This document shows positions 1-8,609 of a stretch of DNA of 36,265 bases, piece by piece (position 1 is the stretch's first letter; the number at the start of each line of letters is the position of its first letter). The notes beneath the pieces were generated by a model. The model was given only the letters and a program-made list of their open reading frames with translations, made no database searches and was not told the origin of the DNA. The DNA is taken from positions 1 to 36,265 of the forward strand of contig JAZLLK010000039.1 in the NCBI GenBank assembly GCA_045598105.1, read 5' to 3'. This stretch comes from UBA1205 sp045598105. GTDB lineage: Bacteria > Bacteroidota > Bacteroidia > Bacteroidales > WCHB1-69. The translations under genes and the position numbers were made by a program.

Positions 1-84
1 ATATATTGAGATGATTCAAGAGAAATTAAACAACCGACCAAGAAAAAAATTAGGATTTTTAACCCCATATGAATATTTTTTTAT

Positions 85-92
85 TACCTTTG
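85..92 (+). promoter_or_regulatory. Bacteroidota -7 promoter box (TACCTTTG)
   Basis: The octamer TACCTTTG matches the Bacteroidota sigma-ABfr -7 consensus TAnnTTTG. It lies about 65 bases before the ATG of the hydrolase gene, so transcription should begin near position 98 and give a leader of about 60 bases. No clear TTTG -33 element is visible at the usual spacing. The rest of positions 1-157 shows no gene. Confidence 0.45.
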
Positions 93-157
93 CGAAAAAT
101 AATTGTTTAACAAAAGTTGCATTTGAGACTTGAATGTGGCAAAATAAATAAGAATAT

Positions 158-1570
158 ATGAAGAAAGCGATAAGAATAATAAGCCTATGTATCCTCATTA
201 GCATGCCTTATATAGTAGAGGCACAAGGTATGCAGGGATATTGGATAGATACCTTAAAAGTATCGTTTACTCATTTGAGGCTGGTGTTGCAGGTGGAGAA
301 GCATGAGGGTCTGTATAACGCACGTATGTATAGCATAGACCAAACGGGCTCAAAGGCTTTGCCGGCTTCTAAGGTAAGGGTAAATGGAGATAGTATAAAG
401 TGTGTTTTTACGTCTATAAATGCTTTATTTTACTTGCAGTATGACTCTGTTAATGATGTGTTGACAGGTGTATTGGGGCAGGGAGGCCAATATAATGTAT
501 GCATGCACCGAATTGATAGTTTGCCTAAGATAGAGCGTCCGCAAACGCCTATGCCACCTTATGGTTATATAGAGGAGGACTATGTGGTGAAGGAGAGCAA
601 AGTCAGTCCTGAATTAAACGGAACACTCACCATGCCTATAGGTCAGTACAAGGCTGCCGTGGTATTGGTGGCCGGTTCAGGACCAAATACCAGGAATGAG
701 GTGGTGATGGGTCATGAGTTTTTTAAGGTTTTGGCCGATAGGCTTACTAAAAGCGGCATAGCGGTAGTTCGCTATGACAAGCGGGGTGTAGGGGCGTCAA
801 AAGGGAACTATACGCAGGCAACCACTTATGATTTTGCTGAAGATGCCAAGCGTGTGCTTTTACAAATGAAAAAGGACAAGCGGTTCAGGCAGGTGCCGGT
901 GGGCGTAGTAGGGCATAGTGAAGGCGGACTTATAGCAGAAATGTTGGCTGCCGACAGGCAGGCCAATCCTGATTTTGTGGTGCTCATGGCAGCGCCGGTG
1001 CAGCAGTGTGGAGAGCTATTGATAGACCAGGTGAATAAGTTGCTGGTGGAATCAAATGCCGATTCCGACATGGTGGAAGCCTACACGGCCAAGCAACGCT
1101 GGCTGGTGCATGCTCTACAAAAATACGGAAAAAATATAATGCAGCACATAGATGCTGATGTGGAACAATATAAGCATCAGCTAGATACTGCCAAAGCAGA
1201 ATGGAAGGTGTGGGCTGATTTTAGTGCATGGAAGGAGGTATATCCTCAGTTAAACAAGTGGACCTTGGATTTTATAAATATAGATCCTAAGGATTACGTA
1301 ACCAAAATGCGTTGTGATGTATTGTATATGGTGGGTGATAAGGATGTACAGGTATTGGCGGAGAAGAATGCCAATATGATGTATGAGTATCTGCCACAGG
1401 AAAAAAGGGATAAATTGGGACAGAAAATGAGGGTAATAGTATATATAGACCGCAATCATATGTTTCAAACATGTAATACGGGTATGCCTTATGAATATGG
1501 TTATATAAGTGAAACCATAGCTGAAGATGTAATGATGGGTATATCCAAGTGGATATTGGGTGACAGATAA
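158..1570 (+). CDS. Secreted alpha/beta hydrolase (serine esterase/peptidase-like)
   Basis: The 470-residue product starts with a Sec signal peptide (about residues 1-22, ending near VEAQG), so it is probably periplasmic or exported. Residues 23-130 form a poorly conserved N-terminal domain. The alpha/beta-hydrolase fold follows: VAGSGPN (about 171-177) fits the oxyanion region, VRYDKRGVGAS (204-214) is a typical family motif, and GHSEGG (252-257) is the nucleophile elbow with Ser254. Likely acid and histidine residues lie in GDKD and in DRNHMF near the C-terminus, completing a Ser-Asp-His triad. The family includes the bacterial EstA-like/S9-related hydrolases, but substrate cannot be told from sequence. 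The gene stands alone and converges on the M16 gene across a hairpin. The ATG at 158 is supported by the signal peptide. Confidence 0.88.
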   Translation: MKKAIRIISLCILISMPYIVEAQGMQGYWIDTLKVSFTHLRLVLQVEKHEGLYNARMYSIDQTGSKALPASKVRVNGDSIKCVFTSINALFYLQYDSVNDVLTGVLGQGGQYNVCMHRIDSLPKIERPQTPMPPYGYIEEDYVVKESKVSPELNGTLTMPIGQYKAAVVLVAGSGPNTRNEVVMGHEFFKVLADRLTKSGIAVVRYDKRGVGASKGNYTQATTYDFAEDAKRVLLQMKKDKRFRQVPVGVVGHSEGGLIAEMLAADRQANPDFVVLMAAPVQQCGELLIDQVNKLLVESNADSDMVEAYTAKQRWLVHALQKYGKNIMQHIDADVEQYKHQLDTAKAEWKVWADFSAWKEVYPQLNKWTLDFINIDPKDYVTKMRCDVLYMVGDKDVQVLAEKNANMMYEYLPQEKRDKLGQKMRVIVYIDRNHMFQTCNTGMPYEYGYISETIAEDVMMGISKWILGDR

Positions 1571-1586
1571 TATAAAAAGACAATAC

Positions 1587-1623
1587 AAAAATAGCATATT
1601 TATGCTAATAACATGCTATTTTT
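1587..1623. terminator. Bidirectional hairpin terminator between convergent genes
   Basis: An 11-base perfect inverted repeat (AAAAATAGCAT at 1587-1597 and ATGCTATTTTT at 1613-1623) lies between two convergent genes. The A-run and T-run at its ends let it work in both directions. An alternative 7-base hairpin (TAGCATA 1592-1598 with TATGCTA 1601-1607) shares the left arm, so the two structures exclude each other. Confidence 0.65.
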
Positions 1624-1641
1624 ATTATATAATATTCTGTA

Positions 1642-2907
1642 TTAACCTACTACTATTTCTACGTAAGGACCGCTCAACATTTCTTGAGCCAGAGAGCGTA
1701 TATCAGAGGCCTGTATAGACTTAATTGTTTCTGTTTTTTGTTGCCATACGCTGAAAGGCAGTTGGTAATCGTTGATATCCAGTACACGGTCTATTTGTGA
1801 GAACACGCCGTCGAAGTTTCTAAGTAGCTGGCCATACATAAAATTTTTGAGTGTAAGCAGTTCGTGTTTGCTCACCGGTTTTTGAGTAAGCATGTCCATT
1901 TCGTGGTATATTTCTTTTACGGCCATGGGGGCTTGTTGTTTATTTACATCAGCATGAATGTAGAACATGCCGTCATGTAAAAAGGGGTTCATGCGGGAGT
2001 ATATACCGTAGGCCAATCCTTTATCTTCTCGTATATTGGTCATAAGGCGGGAGCTGAAATATCCGCCAAGCAGCGTGTTTACTATTTCATATTTGTTCCA
2101 TTGGTTGTGTCTGGGGGTAGGAAATTGTTTACCTATGAATATGCTGGATTGTACTGATTTCTGTTTGGCTATATGTACTTGATTGCATGTGTGTTCTATA
2201 GGAGCAGGGTAGGTGGTGTTAGCAGGGGTACCTTGAGGTATTTGCCCCATGGTATGGTGCAGTTCGGCTATGATATCAGGGGTAATGTAGCCGGCCAGAA
2301 ATATACGTATATTGTTTGCATGGTAGTAGGTATGGTAGAAATCAAGTATATCATTCCTGTTAAAATCATCTATGTTTTCCATGGTAGCCGACATGCCATA
2401 GGGGTGATGATCTCCAAATATGTGTTTTGCCAGTTGGGTATGTCCCACATAGGAAGTTTTTTCCAAGTTGATGGCCAGGCTGTTTTTAATTTTTTGTTTA
2501 AACAGGTTTATTTTATCTTCTTCAAAAGTGGCTTGTGTGAGTATTTCCTGTGTCAGGCGGAATAGGGTAGAGGCGGAGTTGTGCGGAAAATAGAAGGAGA
2601 GTGTATTAAAATCACGGCCGTTGGTGGTTTCAAAATAGCAGCCTGCATAGTCCAGTATTTCGGCTATTTCCTCAGCGGAATGGAGTTGAGTACCTTCGGT
2701 GAGCAGTTTGCCGCAGGCCCGAGCCACCGAGGTGCGATGCTGATAGTAGGAGCCGGCTTGTATACGTATATCCATACGTATCAAGTTGATATGTGTATTA
2801 GCGATGCTATAGCATGCTATATTATTGGGAAGGGTAAATGTGTTTAAGGGGGTATGTGGCAGTGGAGGGAACGGGTGTGCTGTAGGTGCTATATGTCGGT
2901 TTATCAT
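1642..2907 (-). CDS. M16 (insulinase) family protein, non-catalytic subunit
   Basis: This 421-residue product has the two-domain M16B layout with no obvious signal peptide. The EGTQLHSAEEIAEIL stretch (71-85) is the usual segment after the zinc motif, HHPYG (167-171) and GGYFSSRLMTNIRE (281-294) are family landmarks, and R293/Y300 in REDKGLAY fit the R/Y substrate-binding pair of non-catalytic M16B subunits. The zinc-binding HxxEH is absent: its place is taken by RACGK (63-67). Active M16B enzymes of this type work as heterodimers with an HxxEH-bearing partner, and none is encoded in this window. The start lies only 4 bases after the stop of the upstream membrane protein gene, so it is the third gene of the sigma-factor operon. 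The family call is firm; the partner and substrate are unknown. Confidence 0.85.
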   Translation of the reverse strand: MINRHIAPTAHPFPPLPHTPLNTFTLPNNIACYSIANTHINLIRMDIRIQAGSYYQHRTSVARACGKLLTEGTQLHSAEEIAEILDYAGCYFETTNGRDFNTLSFYFPHNSASTLFRLTQEILTQATFEEDKINLFKQKIKNSLAINLEKTSYVGHTQLAKHIFGDHHPYGMSATMENIDDFNRNDILDFYHTYYHANNIRIFLAGYITPDIIAELHHTMGQIPQGTPANTTYPAPIEHTCNQVHIAKQKSVQSSIFIGKQFPTPRHNQWNKYEIVNTLLGGYFSSRLMTNIREDKGLAYGIYSRMNPFLHDGMFYIHADVNKQQAPMAVKEIYHEMDMLTQKPVSKHELLTLKNFMYGQLLRNFDGVFSQIDRVLDINDYQLPFSVWQQKTETIKSIQASDIRSLAQEMLSGPYVEIVVG

Positions 2908-2911
2908 GTTG

Positions 2912-3925
2912 TTATTGTCTTATTAGCAGTATGTCTCCTTTTAGGGTGTGGGTTTTATTCAGCAAGTCTTTATAGCATATGGTGTAGTAGTATACGCCAT
3001 GAGGCATATTTTGGCCGCGGAAGGTACCGTCCCATTGTAGGTGCATACTATTGCTGCTGAATATTTTTTGGTGTGTTGCATTGGTAATATCTATGGTATA
3101 ATAGGTGGGTTCTTGTGAAGCTTTTATTTCAAACAGGTCGTTAAGGCCGTCGCCATTGGGGGTAAAGGCGTTAGGAACATATAGTTCTATTGGCTCCACG
3201 CAGTGTATATGTATGGTAATATTGGTATCGTGGTGGAGGTGATTGGTAAACCACACTTCATATTCTTCGTCATAGGATGGTTTTACCTTAATGCTATTGG
3301 AGGTGGAGCCTGTATTCCATAGTATATTGGACGCATTGTGTACGTATAGGGATACGCTGCTACCGCTGTATATGGTGGTGTCATGGCTGAAGGTAGTGGG
3401 GGTAGTTACCTGACATGCAGGCCGGGCCGGGGATATTGTTGTTTCTTTATGTGGGGTGTTAGTGGGGGTAGTGGTGGCAACAATGGGGCTTACATAGCTG
3501 TTACCGGTGGCAGCGGGTGTAGTGGTGGTATGGTTGTCATGGTTGGAGGCCATAATAGGAGTGTGCTCGGTAACAGGTGCTGAGGCAGTGGCGGTGTTGA
3601 TGTGGGCAGCCGAGGTGCTAGCGGTGCCACATGTGGTAGCAGGCTGTTCACAGCCCGTAGTGGCAGCTGAGGCTATGGCAGCGGTAGTATGGGCGGGAGT
3701 GGCAGGACATGCTATAGCGTGTGTATCGGTGGCGGGCTTAAGTAGCAGCCACAAGCCTACGGCTATAATTGCAGCTGCGGCAGCAGCTATAATGTAGTGC
3801 CATGAATGAGAAGGTTTCACACGGGTGTTTGCCTGTATGTTTTCCCATATATTATCGGGAGGAGTGGGGGTGACCCCCAACATTTTATCCCGGTATAATT
3901 CGCCAATATCCTGATATGTTTTCAT
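2912..3925 (-). CDS. Membrane-anchored putative anti-sigma protein with T9SS type B (gliding) C-terminal domain
   Basis: The 337-residue product has four visible parts. Residues 1-41 are a short cytoplasmic segment with PPDNIWENI (22-30), a motif common in proteins encoded just after ECF sigma factors in Bacteroidota. Residues 42-63 form one transmembrane helix. Residues 65-175 are a Thr/Ala/Pro-rich linker. Residues 178-243 look like a PKD/Ig-type beta domain, and 247-337 are a gliding-motility-associated C-terminal domain (NAFTPNGDGLNDLFEI is the hallmark), used by the type IX system as a type B signal or anchor. The start overlaps the sigma stop as ATGA, implying translational coupling. 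The anti-sigma role is inferred from position and the N-terminal motif. No classical cleavable signal peptide is present, so whether the C-terminal domain is really exported by T9SS is open. Confidence 0.72.
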   Translation of the reverse strand: MKTYQDIGELYRDKMLGVTPTPPDNIWENIQANTRVKPSHSWHYIIAAAAAAIIAVGLWLLLKPATDTHAIACPATPAHTTAAIASAATTGCEQPATTCGTASTSAAHINTATASAPVTEHTPIMASNHDNHTTTTPAATGNSYVSPIVATTTPTNTPHKETTISPARPACQVTTPTTFSHDTTIYSGSSVSLYVHNASNILWNTGSTSNSIKVKPSYDEEYEVWFTNHLHHDTNITIHIHCVEPIELYVPNAFTPNGDGLNDLFEIKASQEPTYYTIDITNATHQKIFSSNSMHLQWDGTFRGQNMPHGVYYYTICYKDLLNKTHTLKGDILLIRQ

Positions 3926-4470
3926 AACAAAGATTCTTTTTTTGTGAATTCCATAACTTTTTTACGTAAAGCATTTTTAGCCTTGAACAATTGTGAGCGG
4001 CAGGTTGCCTGAGTGCAGTGCAGCATTTGTGATACTTCATCATAGGAATATCCTTCTATTTCACACATATTGAATACCATACGATATCCTTGTGGCAAAT
4101 CACGAATAAACTCTAGCAGGATATTATATGACAATTTGTCGGAATCCATAATAGATTCGTCTATAATTTGCTCCTGCATATCCTCATAATTTTCGGTAGG
4201 AAATTTCTTTTGGTTAGCCTGATATAGCTTAAGGGCCTGATTAATTACTATGCGTGACATCCATGCCTGTAATTTGCCCTTATTGTTGTATTGCCCTAAA
4301 TTTTTGAAAATGAGAATAAATGCTTCCTGCAGAATATCTTGAGCGTCTTCTTGGCAGGAGGTGTACCTTAGGGCTATGCCGTATAGTGCCGGGCTGTATT
4401 GTTTATACAGCAGGGAGCGGCATTGTTCATTGCCTTTAATACATTCTGCTACCAATTGGGTATCGTTCAT
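3922..4470 (-). CDS. RNA polymerase ECF-type sigma factor
   Basis: This 182-residue protein shows sigma-70 region 2 (CQEDAQDILQEAFILIFKNL, about 39-58, the core-binding and -10 recognition part) and region 4 (LPQGYRMVFNMCEIEGYSYDE followed by a helix-turn-helix, about 124-172). Regions 1 and 3 are missing, as expected for group 4 (ECF) factors. It would redirect RNA polymerase to a small regulon, often including its own operon. It is the first gene of a minus-strand operon with the membrane protein (4-base ATGA overlap) and the M16 homologue. The 71-base upstream gap has no clear TAnnTTTG box, which would fit autoregulation through a different promoter; that is inference. Confidence 0.9.
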   Translation of the reverse strand: MNDTQLVAECIKGNEQCRSLLYKQYSPALYGIALRYTSCQEDAQDILQEAFILIFKNLGQYNNKGKLQAWMSRIVINQALKLYQANQKKFPTENYEDMQEQIIDESIMDSDKLSYNILLEFIRDLPQGYRMVFNMCEIEGYSYDEVSQMLHCTQATCRSQLFKAKNALRKKVMEFTKKESLL

Positions 4471-4502
4471 AGCTATTTGCTTTATAGTTATGATATGTTA
4501 AA

Positions 4503-4519
4503 CGGCAATTTTGTTGCCG
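4503..4519 (-). terminator. Small hairpin between RNase and sigma genes
   Basis: A perfect 6-base inverted repeat, CGGCAA (4503-4508) and TTGCCG (4514-4519), sits between the stop of the metallo-beta-lactamase gene and the start of the sigma gene. Only three T residues follow it on the minus strand, so it is a weak terminator or attenuator at best. Confidence 0.35.
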
Positions 4520-4541
4520 GGAAGGAGAATTTTTTTTGGGT

Positions 4542-5939
4542 TTATAATTCCACACATTGGCGGAAAGTGGGTATAGATACATCATGAAAACCGTGTTCAA
4601 TCAGGTAGTTACGATAGAATTCTTCAGGTTCGGTTTCACCATGTACCAAAAATATTTTTTTTACTTTTTCTTTATCCTGGCAGCACAAATATCGGTACAT
4701 TTCTTCGTAGTCGCCATGGCCTGACAGGGCGTCTATTTCTCTTACATCGGCATTTACTTTGTATTTATTACCGTATATGGACACCACGGGTTCTCCGTCC
4801 ACTATTTTTCTTCCCAAGGTTTTGGGGGCGCAGTATCCTACTACCAATATGGTGTTTTTACTGTTTTCTATATTGTTAGCCAGGTGGTGTTTAATACGGC
4901 CTGCCTCCATCATGCCCGATGCGGATATGATAATGCAGGGACGATTGTAGGTATTGAGGGTTTTGGAATCTTCTTTAGTACGCACATAGAACAGGTTATC
5001 GAATCCGAAAGGATCTTTTTGTGTACGAATAAGGTCTAATATATCGTCTTTAAAGCATTCGGTATGTAGGCGGAATATATCGGTGGCTGAAACAGCCAAA
5101 GGGCTATCTATGAATATGGGTACGTCGGGGAGGCGTTTGGCTTTTTTCAGGTTATTAAGGGAGTATATTATTTCCTGGCAGCGGCCTATGGCGAATGAAG
5201 GTATGAGCAGTTTGCCCAGTTTTTTAACGCATGTTTCCTGTACTACCAGGCCCAATTCTTCTTCGGCTATGTCCACCGATTCGTGTTTACGATTGCCGTA
5301 AGTGGCTTCGGTAATAATGTAGTCGGCTTGAGGAAAGGCGGAAGGATCCAGCAGAAGGTGTTTATTATAACGACCTATGTCGCCGGTGTAGCATAGGCGT
5401 TTTTCTTCGCCGTTTTCGGTAATTACCAGACTAATGGCGGAGCCGCCCAAAATGTGGCCGGTATTGGAAAATATTACTTTTACGCCGTCGGCAATGGTAA
5501 TTTCCAAATCGGTAGGCATACTTACAAAGTATTTAAGTGAGGCAAATGCTTCCCTGGCGGTATAAAGGGGATCTATGGGGGGCAAACCTATACGGTCACG
5601 TTTTTTATTAAAGTCTATGGTATCACTTTCCTGTATATTGCCCGAGTCAGGTAACATAATGGAGCATAAATCACGGGTAGCGTGGGTGCAGTATATTTTG
5701 CCTTTAAATCCGTGTTTGCATATATAAGGAATAAGACCGGAGTGGTCTATGTGTGCGTGCGAAAGCAGTAATATGTCTATTTCTTCAGGGTTGAAGCCCA
5801 AGTCGCGATTCAAATTATCGGTTTCCAAGCCTTTTCCCTGGTACATGCCGCAGTCTAATAGTATTTTAGTATTATTGGTGGTGATAAGGCATTTGCTGCC
5901 TGTTACTTCTTCTATGGCGCCTAAAAATTCTATTTTCAT
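4542..5939 (-). CDS. Metallo-beta-lactamase/beta-CASP RNA-processing exonuclease-like protein
   Basis: The 465-residue product has the metallo-beta-lactamase zinc motif HAHIDHSG (61-68), followed by a beta-CASP domain (PSFAIGRCQEIIYSL, SASGMMEAGRIKHHL) and a C-terminal RMMBL part with GHGDYEEM and VHGETEPEEFY. This is the layout of CPSF73/Ysh1-like nucleases, cytoplasmic enzymes that cut RNA with two zinc ions. I chose the start at 5939 (MKIEFLGAIEE) instead of the upstream in-frame ATG at 5981, because a TATCTTTG promoter box at 5970-5977 lies between them and the family begins with this beta-strand. It is divergent from the potassium-uptake genes and upstream of the sigma operon. Confidence 0.9.
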   Translation of the reverse strand: MKIEFLGAIEEVTGSKCLITTNNTKILLDCGMYQGKGLETDNLNRDLGFNPEEIDILLLSHAHIDHSGLIPYICKHGFKGKIYCTHATRDLCSIMLPDSGNIQESDTIDFNKKRDRIGLPPIDPLYTAREAFASLKYFVSMPTDLEITIADGVKVIFSNTGHILGGSAISLVITENGEEKRLCYTGDIGRYNKHLLLDPSAFPQADYIITEATYGNRKHESVDIAEEELGLVVQETCVKKLGKLLIPSFAIGRCQEIIYSLNNLKKAKRLPDVPIFIDSPLAVSATDIFRLHTECFKDDILDLIRTQKDPFGFDNLFYVRTKEDSKTLNTYNRPCIIISASGMMEAGRIKHHLANNIENSKNTILVVGYCAPKTLGRKIVDGEPVVSIYGNKYKVNADVREIDALSGHGDYEEMYRYLCCQDKEKVKKIFLVHGETEPEEFYRNYLIEHGFHDVSIPTFRQCVEL

Positions 5940-5969
5940 GTGTATATATATGTTATGTATAAAAAAATA

Positions 5970-5977
5970 CAAAGATA
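5970..5977 (-). promoter_or_regulatory. Bacteroidota -7 box (TATCTTTG) for the beta-CASP gene
   Basis: TATCTTTG reads on the minus strand about 30 bases before the chosen ATG at 5939 and fits TAnnTTTG. It decides against the longer open frame that begins at 5981. Confidence 0.55.
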
Positions 5978-6091
5978 GCATTTTTAGTTTTGAAAAAACA
6001 GTAGAAATGGAAAAAAGTGAAGAAAAGACAAAAATAAGGGGGAAAAGGTATTTTTTTTTGTAAAAAGCGGGCAGATGAAAAAAATAAATGT

Positions 6092-6099
6092 TATTTTTG
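6092..6099 (+). promoter_or_regulatory. Bacteroidota -7 box (TATTTTTG) for the potassium-uptake operon
   Basis: TATTTTTG lies 20 bases before the ATG of the KtrA-like gene and fits TAnnTTTG. The leader would be about 15 bases. No -33 TTTG at normal spacing. Confidence 0.45.
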
Positions 6100-6119
6100 C
6101 CTTTTTATATTAATATATA

Positions 6120-6815
6120 ATGAAAGCAGATAAATTCGCCGTAATAGGAATAGGACATTTTGGTAGGGCTATAGCATTAAGTTTGGCACGCAATGGTGCC
6201 GAGGTAATGGCTATAGATACCAATTATGAACGTATAGACCAAATAAGTGATGAGGTATCGTATGCGGTAACGCTTGATGCTACCGATAAGCGTGCTTTGT
6301 TGTCACAGGATATTCGCAGTTTTGATGTAGTAATAGTAGCTATAGGTTCTAATTTTGAGCAGCGTTTGTTGTGTGCAGCCCTGCTTATGGACCTGGGTAT
6401 AAAGAGGGTAGTGTGTAGGGCCATGGGCCGTAATCAGCGTATTATATTAGAGAAAATGGGGCTTGCCGAAATACTTTCTCCTGAGGATGAGGTAGGCAGG
6501 TCGTTGGCACGCAGGCTCATGAATCCCAGCATGGTATCCTATTTGGATTTATCCGATGACTACTGTATTATGGAAATAATAGCGCCTAAGAATGTGTGTG
6601 GTGAGGATTTGAAAAAAATAGATTTGAGAGATAAGTACAAGTTGAGTCTTATTACCATTAAGAGGGAGTTTCCTGAAAAGCAGGGCGGGTTGGTAGTACA
6701 GCAAAAGCACGTAATAGGCGTACCCGATACCAAAACCATAGTGCAGGAGGGAGATACTTTGGTGCTTTTTGGTAAAAGCAGAGATATAGAAAAATTTGTG
6801 GAGATAAACAATTAG
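6120..6815 (+). CDS. ktrA: KtrA/TrkA-type potassium uptake regulatory protein
   Basis: This 231-residue protein is a single RCK unit: an N-terminal Rossmann nucleotide-binding domain with GIGHFGRA (10-17) and the acidic strand end AIDTN (32-36), then a C-terminal RCK_C (TrkA-C) domain (about 145-229, ending LVLFGKSRDIEKF). The full-length E. coli TrkA has two such halves; one half is typical of KtrA. As a cytoplasmic octameric ring it gates the membrane pore in response to adenine nucleotides and c-di-AMP or similar ligands in known relatives. The pore gene follows after a single base, so the two are co-translated. Confidence 0.92.
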   Translation: MKADKFAVIGIGHFGRAIALSLARNGAEVMAIDTNYERIDQISDEVSYAVTLDATDKRALLSQDIRSFDVVIVAIGSNFEQRLLCAALLMDLGIKRVVCRAMGRNQRIILEKMGLAEILSPEDEVGRSLARRLMNPSMVSYLDLSDDYCIMEIIAPKNVCGEDLKKIDLRDKYKLSLITIKREFPEKQGGLVVQQKHVIGVPDTKTIVQEGDTLVLFGKSRDIEKFVEINN

Positions 6816-6816
6816 C

Positions 6817-8604
6817 ATGAAATTTTTTCGGCGCATAAGGGAATATATCAAGTTAGGTATATGGGATTATATTGACACGGTGCAAACAGTGTTTCGGAGT
6901 ATGGGTGCGTGTGTGTCATTATTCACCATGTGCGTTATAGTGTATTATTACGGATTTGAGCAAACGATCTTGTCAGCTCAATTTTGCAATGTGGTGGTAA
7001 GGTGCAGCCTTGTATTTTATGTGGTGAAATATTTCTGCATGTGTTTTTTCAACAAGCATGCCTTGGATTATTTAAGGCGTAATTGGGGGGAAGGTCTGGT
7101 GATATTATTGCTGCTTATATGGATAGTATTGCGTAAGACCATACATGTACACTTTTTGGATGTATTGCCGGGTAGTGATTTGAGCATGAATAGTGGTCTT
7201 ATGTTGCTATTGCAGTGCTATTTCTTCTTACTTATGCTTATGGAAATGTCCAGTTTGGGGCAAATATTGGGCAAGCTGCATTTAGGCCCTTCAGGCCTAA
7301 TGATAAGTTCATTTTTAATACTGATATCAGTAGGTACGGTATTATTACTTTTGCCCGAAATGACTACGCATGGTATATCATTTGTAGATGCTTTGTTTAT
7401 GGCCACCTCCGCCAGTTGTATTACAGGACTTTCCACCCTTAATGTGGCCGCTGATTTAACCTTTAAAGGGCAGGTGGTGCTATTATTGCTTATACAGTTG
7501 GGTGGTATGAATATTATATGTTTTGCCACTTTTTTCATGTCCTTTTACAAGGGAGGAAATTTACGTTACCAGTCTATTATAAAGGAAATGTTGAATACCA
7601 ATATGCAAAATTCACGCAGTCTCACCCGTGAAATTATGTTATATACTTTCCTTATAGAGCTGATAGGGTTCATATTCATGTTTGTATATGTATCGGCTAC
7701 CGAGATGTATTCTTCTAATACCTTTAGAAACATGTTCTTTTCATTGTTTCACACGGTGTCAGCATTTAATAATGCGGGCTTTAGCATATTGGAAAACGGC
7801 ATGCAGAATGAAATATTGGTGCATAATTATTATATACAAACGCTTACCATCATCATGGTTTTTTTAGGCGGTATAGGCTTTATTACCATACACGATTTGG
7901 TAAACGCTCCTAAAGGGAAAGGTCGCCGACATTATTGGAACAGGTTGCAAATAGCTACCCGGGTGGTAATGCGTATGTCGGTAATATTACTGTTATTAGG
8001 AGCTATTATATTTTTATTGCTTGAGCACAATCATATTCAATCCTATTCGGCAGTTGATAAAATATATACGGCATTATTTACTTCCATGTCCTGTCGTTCG
8101 TCGGGGTTTAGCACGGTAGATATATCGTTTTTGAATACTTCCACCATAGTGGTAATGATGGTGCTTATGATTATAGGTACTTCTTCGGGTTCCACAGGTG
8201 GCGGTATTAAGTTATCTACTTTTTATGTGCTACTCAAGTCGGTGTGGTCCACGGTTACCAATCGCAGACAGGTTACCATAGGTAACAGGGCAGTGTCGTT
8301 TGATATAGTAAATAAATCGTTTGTGGTGCTGCAGGTAACCATAATACTCATATTAATGGGTATATTATCCTTGTCGGTGTCTGATCCTCAGTTCCCGTTT
8401 TTAAAAATAGTGTATGAGGTAATATCAGCTTGTGGCACAGTGGGTTCTTCAATGGGTATTACGCCTTATTTGTCAACAGCGGGTAAGTTTACCCTTATAG
8501 TACTTATGTACATAGGAAGAATTACGGTGCTCACATTGGCTATATCTATTACGCGTAAGGCATTTAATAAATATACTTTGGCAGGAACTAATATTAATAT
8601 ATAA
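6817..8604 (+). CDS. ktrB: KtrB/TrkH-type potassium transporter pore subunit
   Basis: The 595-residue membrane protein has the four P-loops of the Trk/Ktr superfamily, each with the conserved filter glycine: SASCITGLSTL (about 198-208), SAFNNAGFSIL, MSCRSSGFSTV and SACGTVGSSMG. The core channel begins near residue 150. The first 150 residues add about four membrane segments, making it longer than the roughly 440-residue KtrB of Firmicutes; such an extension is familiar in Bacteroidota homologues. It imports potassium across the inner membrane with the KtrA ring encoded one base upstream. A short gap of 5 bases leads to the DjlA-like gene. Confidence 0.93.
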   Translation: MKFFRRIREYIKLGIWDYIDTVQTVFRSMGACVSLFTMCVIVYYYGFEQTILSAQFCNVVVRCSLVFYVVKYFCMCFFNKHALDYLRRNWGEGLVILLLLIWIVLRKTIHVHFLDVLPGSDLSMNSGLMLLLQCYFFLLMLMEMSSLGQILGKLHLGPSGLMISSFLILISVGTVLLLLPEMTTHGISFVDALFMATSASCITGLSTLNVAADLTFKGQVVLLLLIQLGGMNIICFATFFMSFYKGGNLRYQSIIKEMLNTNMQNSRSLTREIMLYTFLIELIGFIFMFVYVSATEMYSSNTFRNMFFSLFHTVSAFNNAGFSILENGMQNEILVHNYYIQTLTIIMVFLGGIGFITIHDLVNAPKGKGRRHYWNRLQIATRVVMRMSVILLLLGAIIFLLLEHNHIQSYSAVDKIYTALFTSMSCRSSGFSTVDISFLNTSTIVVMMVLMIIGTSSGSTGGGIKLSTFYVLLKSVWSTVTNRRQVTIGNRAVSFDIVNKSFVVLQVTIILILMGILSLSVSDPQFPFLKIVYEVISACGTVGSSMGITPYLSTAGKFTLIVLMYIGRITVLTLAISITRKAFNKYTLAGTNINI

Positions 8605-8609
8605 AAAGT

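Noticed and set aside
16..204. Minus-strand frame of 62 codons at the left edge
   Set aside because: It overlaps the promoter and signal peptide of the hydrolase gene, is very rich in Phe/Ile/Tyr as expected of random AT-rich DNA, and has no recognisable domain.
3383..3797. Long plus-strand open frames rich in Gly, Val and Ala
   Set aside because: They are the antisense of the Thr/Ala/Pro-rich linker of the putative anti-sigma gene; low-complexity coding on one strand opens frames on the other.
5940..5981. Longer start for the beta-CASP gene
   Set aside because: A TATCTTTG box lies within it and the additional residues (MLSLYFFIHNIYIH) do not match the family's N-terminus.
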